A model generated the notes under the pieces. That model saw only the letters and a program-made list of their open reading frames with translations. It ran no database searches and had not been told where the DNA came from. The translations under genes and the position numbers were made by a program. Of a stretch of 11,393 nucleotides of DNA, positions 5,523 through 11,393 are shown piece by piece (the stretch's first letter is position 1; every line of letters starts with the position of its first letter). Source of the stretch: Bacteroidales bacterium (GTDB lineage: Bacteria; Bacteroidota; Bacteroidia; Bacteroidales; UBA4181); assembly GCA_031259205.1 (NCBI GenBank), contig JAIRLS010000244.1:1-11393 (forward strand), written 5' to 3'.

Positions 5523-8500
5523 TTACAGATTAAGATATAACTGGAAGGTATAAACGGCGGGAATCGGGTATACGCGACCGTTTTGCTGCGCCTGTTCGGG
5601 GTCGAACAGTTTCACCCTGTCCCACACGTACAGGTTGTTGCCGACCAACTGGAAATCTATCGAAGATATGCCTATTTTCCGTAATTTGTCGGCTTTCCAG
5701 TTGTAGTTGATAGTGACTTCCTGTAAACGCAGGTAGCGAGCGTCGCCTTTCCAAAAATCGGACAGTTGCGAATTGTTGGCGTTTTTGCCGTATTGCAGTC
5801 GCGGGAAGCGGGCGTTGGGATTTTCGGCCAGGGCAGGATCAATACCGTTGGCAATGGCATATTCTGTCGGAATCCATCGGTTGGCGGGGTCGGCCGCTAT
5901 GGTGAGCACATTGCCCGAACGTCCGTCGTAGAAGGGGACGTAGCCCATGCCGTTGCCGTTCTGTCCCACATGGTAAAAATCCGTTTTGCCGGTGCCTTTG
6001 AAAAGGACGCCCACGGTGAACGGCCCATACCTGAACTCTCCGCCGAATCCATACATCAGCGCGGGATAGGTGTTATTAGAGAGGGGCACCCGATCGGTAG
6101 CGGTAATACGGCCATCGCCGTTCACATCCTTATACTTGATGTCGCCCGGCATTTGTCCGCTGCCAAGCTCCGCCTGCGACGGGCTGTACTTCACATCGTT
6201 CTCATTTTCGAAAAGGCCTATTGCCTGATAACCGCGGATGGCGTCGTTGGGCAACCCCGAATATTCCAGATAAGGGTATTCGGGATAGGCCTGTTCCCAG
6301 TTCTGCACCTTGTTTTGCGAGAAGGTGAAATTTCCTCTCACGGTGAAGGATACCTTTGGGGATATGTCCTGCGTGAAACTGGCGTTACCGTCGGCGCCGT
6401 AACTTTTCATCCGGCCGACGTTGCCGTAGGGCATGTTGACAAGCCCCACATAATTGGGCACCTGCGCTCTCGGCTGGAAGATGCCGTCGCGCTGGTCGTT
6501 GAAAATGTCCACCACAAAGGCGATTTTGTCGTTCAGAAAGCGTCCTTCCACACCGATGTCGGCCTTGAGAGCCTTTTCCCATGCCAGATTGTCGGCGCCG
6601 ATCCAACTTTCGTTGATGGTTTCAACACGGCTGTTGTCCCACACGGTGGAAGAGCCGAGATTGACCATCGTCAGGTAAGGGAAGCGGCGCGTAGAAAGCC
6701 GGTCGTTGCCCACCGTTCCGTAAGAGCCTCTGATTTTGAAAAAATTTACCCACGGCAACCTGTCTTTCACGAACTGATAACTGGAAGGCACCCAGCCCAG
6801 CGCTATGGAAGGAAAGAAACCATACTGGCGACCGGGCTGGAAATTTTCCGAACCGGTGTAGCCGAAATTGAAATCCATCATGTAGGTGTCGCGGAAATTG
6901 TAGGTGAATCGGCTGGACAGCCCCTGATAGCGCACCGGAATGGCGGCGAGGCTGCCGGTGGCCTCCTCAGTGTATTTCTGGTCGCTGATGTAGTAGTACA
7001 GCAGGCCGGACACACGGTGATCCTTACCAAACACACGGTCGTAGTTCAGCGTTCCTTCCAGATGGTACCTCCGGTACAGGTCTGTTCTTTTGCCGTAGCT
7101 GGCTGCCTGCGCCGCCACGCTCTCCCGCATGGAGAGGCTTCCGTCAAACCTCCTTTCGAGCGCCTCGTAGAGCGCCGGCATCACATAACGCTGTTCGAAG
7201 AACTCATTCTGCACATCGTAGGCGCCCTGTATTTTCAGCTTCAGTCCGTCTAACAGCGCAGACAGGTTCTGGTCTATGGCCACGGTTACCTTCCCCTTGT
7301 AATTCTGCGTGGACGACTGTCCGGTATGGTTAATCAGCACGTAGGGAGAGGCCAAATCATTGCTTCCGGCTGCCGGAAACAGGCCGTTGGAATACACGGT
7401 GGGGAAAGCCAGCGGATTGAGTTGCGACTGGGCGTACCAGATATAGTCCGTATTGGCGATGCCCGGCTCGTTGCGAATGGACAGGTAGCCGTCCGTGCCG
7501 AAATAGAGTACGGTGGAAGGGCTGAGGTCCATGTCGATATTGGCGCGGTAGGTATAGGTGTTATAGCCCACGTTGGACGAATAGATGTTCTCTTTGTCCT
7601 GCCGGTAGGCCGCCGTTTCGTCCGAAAGACCGAAACTAAGGAAATAGCGGGCTACAGAACCTCCTCCTCGAGCGCTGACATAATAGGTCTGCTTGAACGA
7701 GTTGGGATTGACGATTTCATCCTGCCAGTTCACATCGGGGTAAAGGTCGGGATCTAATTTGTATTTGATCATTTCCATTTCCACAGGGCTGTATACCGCC
7801 GCATCTCCTCTCATCGACATGGCTTCGTTCACTAATTTTGCATAATCGTAAGCACGCAGGTATTTCGGCATCCGTCGCAGGTGAGAGAGCGACCAGTTGG
7901 CGCGGCCTGTTACGCTCAGCTTGTCTTCCTGTCCGCGCTTGGTGGTGATCAGCACTACGCCGTTGGCGCCGCGCACGCCGTAGACGGCGGTAGCGGAAGC
8001 ATCCTTCAGTACGGAAAAGCTCTCGACGTCGGCGGGATCCACGGCGTTAATGTCGCCCTCCAGCCCGTCTATCAGTACCAAAGCGCCTTTGTTGACGCCG
8101 AAAGTGCCGATGCCGCGCACCCAAAACTCGGAAATGTTTTTGCCCGGCTCGCCGCTGGTCTGCATGGAGATAATGCCTGCCACCTTGCCGCCCAGCAGAT
8201 TGGCTATGGAGGCAGAGGGTACTTGCAAATCCTTCACGTCAACGGTGGTAACGGCAGCTACCGACGATATTCTCCGCTGCGTGCCGTGCCCCACTACTAC
8301 CACTTCCTCCATTTGAGCAGCGTCCTCGGTAAACCGGATTTCCAAATCCTTTTTCTCTTCCGTCACCATAAATTCCACCTTTTCGTAACCGACAAACGAC
8401 ACCACGATAATGTCGTGCAGGACGGCCTTGATGGAAAATTTACCGTTGATGTCCGTGGAAGTCCCGATGCCTACCTTGTTTTTCAGGTAAACGGTAGCGC

Positions 8501-8618
8501 CCGGAACGGTAGCGCCTGTTTCGTCATATACGACGCCTTCCATGACAAAGGTCTGTTTTTGTTGCGCCGAAAGCGTGAAACACGCCAGCGTCAAAAGTAA
8601 TAAAATATAATTCTTCAT
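5523..8618 (-). CDS. SusC/RagA-family TonB-dependent outer-membrane transporter
   Basis: This 1031-residue outer-membrane barrel imports oligomeric ligands with its SusD lid, using energy from TonB-ExbBD. The signal peptide is MKNYILLLLTLACFTLSA, cleaved before QQ. A carboxypeptidase-regulatory-like beta-sandwich follows at about 24-98 (GVVYDETGATVPGATVYLK, DINGKFSI, VVSFVGYE), then the SusC signature 'MEEVVVVGHGTQRR' (103-116). The plug domain (about 117-228) has 'LLGGKVAGIISMQTSGEPG', 'WVRGIGTFG', 'ALVLIDGLEG', 'SVLKDASATAVYGVRGANG' and 'VVLITTKRG'. The rest is the 22-stranded barrel ending YTFQLYLNL. No STN domain precedes the regulatory-like domain, so direct control of a FecR-type anti-sigma factor is unlikely. 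The frame extends to TTG 8636, but ATG 8618 gives the proper signal peptide. A duplicated start region lies just upstream (8615-8649). Confidence 0.97.
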   Translation of the reverse strand: MKNYILLLLTLACFTLSAQQKQTFVMEGVVYDETGATVPGATVYLKNKVGIGTSTDINGKFSIKAVLHDIIVVSFVGYEKVEFMVTEEKKDLEIRFTEDAAQMEEVVVVGHGTQRRISSVAAVTTVDVKDLQVPSASIANLLGGKVAGIISMQTSGEPGKNISEFWVRGIGTFGVNKGALVLIDGLEGDINAVDPADVESFSVLKDASATAVYGVRGANGVVLITTKRGQEDKLSVTGRANWSLSHLRRMPKYLRAYDYAKLVNEAMSMRGDAAVYSPVEMEMIKYKLDPDLYPDVNWQDEIVNPNSFKQTYYVSARGGGSVARYFLSFGLSDETAAYRQDKENIYSSNVGYNTYTYRANIDMDLSPSTVLYFGTDGYLSIRNEPGIANTDYIWYAQSQLNPLAFPTVYSNGLFPAAGSNDLASPYVLINHTGQSSTQNYKGKVTVAIDQNLSALLDGLKLKIQGAYDVQNEFFEQRYVMPALYEALERRFDGSLSMRESVAAQAASYGKRTDLYRRYHLEGTLNYDRVFGKDHRVSGLLYYYISDQKYTEEATGSLAAIPVRYQGLSSRFTYNFRDTYMMDFNFGYTGSENFQPGRQYGFFPSIALGWVPSSYQFVKDRLPWVNFFKIRGSYGTVGNDRLSTRRFPYLTMVNLGSSTVWDNSRVETINESWIGADNLAWEKALKADIGVEGRFLNDKIAFVVDIFNDQRDGIFQPRAQVPNYVGLVNMPYGNVGRMKSYGADGNASFTQDISPKVSFTVRGNFTFSQNKVQNWEQAYPEYPYLEYSGLPNDAIRGYQAIGLFENENDVKYSPSQAELGSGQMPGDIKYKDVNGDGRITATDRVPLSNNTYPALMYGFGGEFRYGPFTVGVLFKGTGKTDFYHVGQNGNGMGYVPFYDGRSGNVLTIAADPANRWIPTEYAIANGIDPALAENPNARFPRLQYGKNANNSQLSDFWKGDARYLRLQEVTINYNWKADKLRKIGISSIDFQLVGNNLYVWDRVKLFDPEQAQQNGRVYPIPAVYTFQLYLNL

Positions 8619-8649
8619 TTGTTTATTTTTAATCAATCATTTGTTTATT
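8615..8649 (-). repeat. Duplicated 13-bp start region before susC, with 3-codon minicistron
   Basis: On the minus strand AATAAACAAATGA occurs at 8649-8637 and again at 8627-8615, 22 bp apart. The second copy contains the susC start codon (8618). The first overlaps the stop codon of the TIG/NHL gene (8647-8645) and provides an ATG at 8640 that opens a minicistron ATG-ATT-GAT-TAA (Met-Ile-Asp-stop). The arrangement could deliver ribosomes close to the susC start or act as a decoy start. No function is proven. Confidence 0.6.
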
Positions 8650-9964
8650 CGATGGCCAGTTTTCTAAGCCGGGAATTGCCGTAGTCGGCGACATATACCG
8701 TACCGTCCTTGCCGACGCCGACGCCGCGCGGTTGGTTAAACTGCGCATCATCCTTGCCGCCGTTTTCCATGCCGGCCGTACCGGGCATTCCTACTACGGT
8801 TTCCACAAAATGATCCGCGCGGATCCGCCGGATGCAATGGTTGTCGGCGTCGGCAATATACAGGTTGCCGTCGGGGTCGAAAAAGATTTGCCATGGATTG
8901 TAGAACAGGGCTGTGGACAGTTCGCCGTCCCTGTATCCGCTTCCGGCCGCATTAAGCCTTTGGAAGGTACCTGCGGGATCCCGTACGTCCATGCTGTAGA
9001 TGCCGCCGACCATGCCTCCGCTCCGCCCTGCAATGTACAGCATCTCCGGATGCAGCGGATCAAAGGTACATCCCACAGTTGTCCCGTTGGGCGTTAGATA
9101 GATAATGTCGGCGTCATTGGTTTTGGGATCGATCTTCACTATCTGCCCGTCAAAGAAGCGCGTGTATACATATCCGTCCAGCTTGCAGAACCCCATGGAA
9201 TGTTTCCATGGATTGCTCGGTAAGGAGTAACTGTTGGTGTTTCTCCATGTAAAATTCCGTAACCGCGGCGCCCATGCCTCTTTGGGATTGCAGGTATAAT
9301 ACGCTGTAATCGCTGTTTCGCAGGGTACATAAATGATTCCCGTGGACACGTCCGGACATAATGCGTTGGGAATAATCAAACTGCTTGCCCCCATAATCAA
9401 CGACATCACATTGTTTTCCGCTTCGTTGACCTTGACAAGCCCCCAGTCGTTGCTTTCTCTCACAGCGATAAAAATGTTGTCCTCGTCGTCCACGCATAAA
9501 TGTTGAGGCTTGAGCGTGGCTTCCGCCAGAGTACCGCCTTTGAACGCAGCCGTCCCGTTTCCGGTGATGGTACTTACCGAAACGGATATATTATACAGGA
9601 AGGGCTGTTCATACACCGTCGAGTCCTGTCCGACGACAACGGATACAATGCAGGTATCGCCGGGCATGCGCGGCGCCAAAGCGTGTATGCGGTTGCCTGA
9701 CGCCGTAATGACAGCCGCCTTCTTCTGATTAAAGTACACCTTGATACGGGAAGGGTCGCTGCCGAAATTGTCCCCTTCCAGTATCATTCGTTCGGCTATC
9801 CGTCCTGTTTCAGGATGAAAAGCGCTTAAAACCACAGGCTTTGCCGGATCATAATCCGGCAAGCCGCCGTTACTCTCATGTTTGCAGGACATGAAAGCGA
9901 AACATCCCAGTGACAGCAGGACTGCCGTCTGCCGGAATATCAAACCGATACTTTTTATTTTCAT
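8645..9964 (-). CDS. IPT/TIG-domain and NHL-repeat beta-propeller lipoprotein
   Basis: The 439-residue product begins with a signal peptide ending FMSC, so Cys27 is the probable lipid anchor. Residues about 42-127 form an IPT/TIG Ig-like fold ('KPVVLSAFHPETGRIAERMILEGDNFG', shown in part; 'IKVYFNQKKAAVI'; 'IHALAPRMPGDTCIVSVVV'). From about 150 to the end it has beta-propeller repeats of the NHL type: 'QHLCVDDEDNIFIAV' (154-168), 'PWQIFFDPDGNLYIADADNH' (357-376) and 'QPRGVGVGKDGTVYVADYGN' (411-430) with 'SRLRKL'. TIG-NHL lipoproteins are recurrent partners of SusCD pairs and are presumed surface ligand-binding proteins. No catalytic residues are recognisable. The gene lies between the EEP gene (77 nt away) and susC (26 nt away), so co-expression is likely. 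Whether the propeller binds glycan, protein or another ligand is unknown. Confidence 0.88.
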   Translation of the reverse strand: MKIKSIGLIFRQTAVLLSLGCFAFMSCKHESNGGLPDYDPAKPVVLSAFHPETGRIAERMILEGDNFGSDPSRIKVYFNQKKAAVITASGNRIHALAPRMPGDTCIVSVVVGQDSTVYEQPFLYNISVSVSTITGNGTAAFKGGTLAEATLKPQHLCVDDEDNIFIAVRESNDWGLVKVNEAENNVMSLIMGASSLIIPNALCPDVSTGIIYVPCETAITAYYTCNPKEAWAPRLRNFTWRNTNSYSLPSNPWKHSMGFCKLDGYVYTRFFDGQIVKIDPKTNDADIIYLTPNGTTVGCTFDPLHPEMLYIAGRSGGMVGGIYSMDVRDPAGTFQRLNAAGSGYRDGELSTALFYNPWQIFFDPDGNLYIADADNHCIRRIRADHFVETVVGMPGTAGMENGGKDDAQFNQPRGVGVGKDGTVYVADYGNSRLRKLAIE

Positions 9965-10001
9965 GATATTTACATTTTAAATGATGATGATTACTTTGTT
10001 T

Positions 10002-10029
10002 ACTTTTTACTTTTTACTTTTTACTTTTT
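10002..10029. repeat. Four tandem copies of heptamer ACTTTTT
   Basis: The plus strand carries four perfect back-to-back copies of ACTTTTT (AAAAAGT on the coding strand of the operon). The imperfect TTACTTTGTTT lies just before them. The repeat sits in the 77-nt gap between the EEP stop codon (10042) and the TIG/NHL start (9964), so it would be in the leader of the downstream gene. A seven-base unit outside the reading frames can change spacing by slippage without shifting a frame. Confidence 0.85.
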
Positions 10030-10041
10030 ATCTATTAGTTC

Positions 10042-11388
10042 TTACTGTATGGAGTTTCTTTTGGCATACAGCAAACGAATATCTGCGAAGACAGGCAAAT
10101 GGTCGGATGCCGGATGTCCTGTCAATACCCTGTATTGCAGTGCGGCATAGTCAAAACCTTTGGAAACGTCGCCCAAAATGTAATCAATGGCGCTGACGGG
10201 CGAATCGGACGGAAAAGTAGACTGACCGTCGCTAAGAAATTTCCAGTTTTGAGCAAAACGCTGCATGACGGACGATTGCGGGCTGGCATTCATATCTCCG
10301 GCAAGCACCACAGGTTTGTCATAGGAAGCGACGGCCTCGTTGATCATCCCAACGGAAGTCAAACGGTCTGCCTCGGTCAGAGAGAAATGCGTACAGCCAT
10401 ACACATAATCTTTAAATTCGAGTAGCAGGCAGGCGCGTTTCTCTTCCGTGCCGGGGAGGGCTATTTTCCGCACGGAAAGCGGTTTTTCCTTTGACAGGAT
10501 ACCGATGCCGTATTTCCCGCCGCCCAGAGGGATGGCGGCGCAGAAAACGGCGTTCATCCCTGTTTGCGAAGCGAGTATTGACAATACATCCGCTCCTTTG
10601 CTGCGAGAAGTAACGCTGTCCAGTTCCTGCAATGCTACAACATCCGGTGCAACGCTATTGATCACCTGCGCTATGCGTCCGTAGTCGGTGATATTGTCCA
10701 TCCCTGTTCCGTTGCGAATGTTGTAACTCATCGCCCTGATGAAGTATGCGGCAGACATCTGCCGCACCTCCACCATGACGCTTCTGTCGAAGGAGGCGTC
10801 AGCGGATTTTACCGTGACAACGCCTTCGCGCGATGTTTCCTCTCCGGAAACCGGCGTTACGGCAAAACGGTGCACCTGTACGCCGGTGGCCGAAGCGTTG
10901 CCGGTCTGCCGCGTAATCCATGCCGGCAGATCGAAAGCTACGGGAATGTTGGCGGAAACCTCAAGAGAAAAGCCCAACCGTTCGGCTTCATTGACAATCA
11001 CCCGTTTCTCCTTTACGGAGAGTTGCGGTTGAGGCGCGGTCTGCCGTACCGTAATATAACGGCTGTCGGTTCCTTCTGCCGAAACGACAATTTTTGCGCT
11101 TCGTTCCCTGTTCGCCTGTTCGTTGGCGGCGACCGAAACGCTTACATTGTCCGTTTCTCCGGAAAGCAGTTTTACACTGCACCACGAACGGTCGGAAAGG
11201 TTTTCCGTTTCAGCGGTAAAATCGAACCTGCCGCTTACCGTTGCTGTTTTTGTCGATGCTTCAGGCCAAAAAGTCAATATATCCGGCGAAATGCCGAGAT
11301 GGGACGTTTCGTCTGCTTTTTCACCACATGCGCTTTCCGGCAGAAGCAGAAACAAAAACAGGAGGCGGATGATATTCGCCGATTTCAT
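10042..11388 (-). CDS. BACON-BACON-endonuclease/exonuclease/phosphatase (EEP) domain secreted protein, probable lipoprotein
   Basis: The EEP (DNase I-like) superfamily hydrolyses phosphoester bonds in nucleic acids, phospholipids, inositol phosphates and related substrates using Mg2+. This 448-residue protein has a signal peptide with a poor lipobox (ESAC, Cys21). Two BACON beta-sandwich domains follow (about 31-118 and 121-210; 'LGISPDILTFWPEAS', 'SWCSVKLLSGETDNVSVSVA', 'YITVRQTA'), then a full EEP domain (about 215-442). The expected active-site residues are all present: Asn223 (SYNIRNG), Glu255 (LQELD), His334 (CTHFS), Asp365 and Asn367 (AGDMNAS), Asp402 (AIDYIL), and Asp429-His430 (SDHLPVF). 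BACON domains are common in Bacteroidetes surface proteins of glycan-use loci and are thought to act as spacers or ligand-binding modules. It is the first operon gene in view, and ATG 11388 is 5 nt from the window edge. Activity is likely; whether it is a nuclease, phosphatase or phosphodiesterase on glycans cannot be told. Confidence 0.9.
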   Translation of the reverse strand: MKSANIIRLLFLFLLLPESACGEKADETSHLGISPDILTFWPEASTKTATVSGRFDFTAETENLSDRSWCSVKLLSGETDNVSVSVAANEQANRERSAKIVVSAEGTDSRYITVRQTAPQPQLSVKEKRVIVNEAERLGFSLEVSANIPVAFDLPAWITRQTGNASATGVQVHRFAVTPVSGEETSREGVVTVKSADASFDRSVMVEVRQMSAAYFIRAMSYNIRNGTGMDNITDYGRIAQVINSVAPDVVALQELDSVTSRSKGADVLSILASQTGMNAVFCAAIPLGGGKYGIGILSKEKPLSVRKIALPGTEEKRACLLLEFKDYVYGCTHFSLTEADRLTSVGMINEAVASYDKPVVLAGDMNASPQSSVMQRFAQNWKFLSDGQSTFPSDSPVSAIDYILGDVSKGFDYAALQYRVLTGHPASDHLPVFADIRLLYAKRNSIQ

Positions 11389-11393
11389 GATTA

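Larger units (their letters stand above)
2456..11388 (-). other. Sus-like (polysaccharide-utilization-type) operon of five genes
   Basis: Five genes all read leftward in the order EEP/BACON protein, TIG/NHL lipoprotein, SusC, SusD and DUF1735/DUF4361 lipoprotein. The gaps are 77, 26, 30 and 31 nt, and no terminator hairpin is seen in any gap, so one transcript is likely. The layout is the standard outer-membrane uptake core plus surface lipoproteins. The operon promoter must lie to the right of the window, since only 5 nt precede the first start codon. No CAZyme or regulator (SusR, hybrid two-component system, ECF sigma/anti-sigma) is in view, and SusC lacks the N-terminal STN domain that would couple it to an anti-sigma factor. 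The 84-nt gap to ispG has no hairpin followed by a U-tract, so I cannot place the 3' terminator. Confidence 0.8.

Noticed and set aside
5766..7253. Long (495-codon) open frame on the plus strand opposite susC
   Set aside because: It lacks any recognisable domain and lies entirely antisense to a clearly coding TonB-dependent receptor. It is a by-product of codon composition. The 400-codon frame opposite susD (3891-5093) and the 211-codon frame opposite ispG (851-1486) are rejected for the same reason.
8619..8636. Six-residue N-terminal extension of SusC from a TTG codon
   Set aside because: ATG 8618 begins a proper signal peptide, so the TTG start is not needed.

Overview
The window looks like a chromosomal segment from a member of the order Bacteroidales. 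The evidence is a SusC/SusD pair with family-typical accessory lipoproteins, a large plant/Bacteroidetes-type IspG, BACON domains, promoter boxes of the TAnnTTTG type, and genes without Shine-Dalgarno sequences. I cannot name the genus.

Left part (1-808). The window opens inside an IS3-family insertion sequence. Its left end is near position 158, and the first 35 codons of its orfA transposase read leftward off the edge. Next comes a complete tRNA-Asp (GTC) gene on the minus strand, with its own promoter box and a perfect 10-bp terminator hairpin. An AT-rich stretch of almost 390 bp follows. It has no credible gene, but it carries a minus-strand promoter-like box. After it lies ispG (plus strand, 809-2371), the 4Fe-4S enzyme of the non-mevalonate isoprenoid pathway.

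Right part (2456-11388). Five genes run leftward, convergent with ispG, and are spaced like one operon. In transcription order they are: a lipoprotein-like protein with two BACON domains and an endonuclease/exonuclease/phosphatase (EEP) domain; an IPT/TIG plus NHL beta-propeller lipoprotein; a SusC-type TonB-dependent transporter; a SusD-type substrate-binding lipoprotein; and a DUF1735/DUF4361 (BT_3987/BT_3044-like) lipoprotein. This is the core of a polysaccharide-utilization-type locus: surface lipoproteins capture a ligand and SusCD imports it. No glycoside hydrolase, polysaccharide lyase, sulfatase or regulator is visible. The only evident enzyme is the EEP phosphodiesterase/phosphatase-like protein. 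The substrate cannot be read from the sequence.

Most unusual details. (i) The susD signal peptide appears to be interrupted by an in-frame 123-bp (41-codon) insert between two AAAATA repeats; removing it restores a textbook lipoprotein signal. (ii) The susC start region is duplicated, giving a three-codon minicistron just upstream. (iii) A four-copy heptamer repeat lies between the EEP and TIG/NHL genes. (iv) The locus pairs SusCD with an EEP-family enzyme. I found no CRISPR array, rRNA or clear novel defence system.
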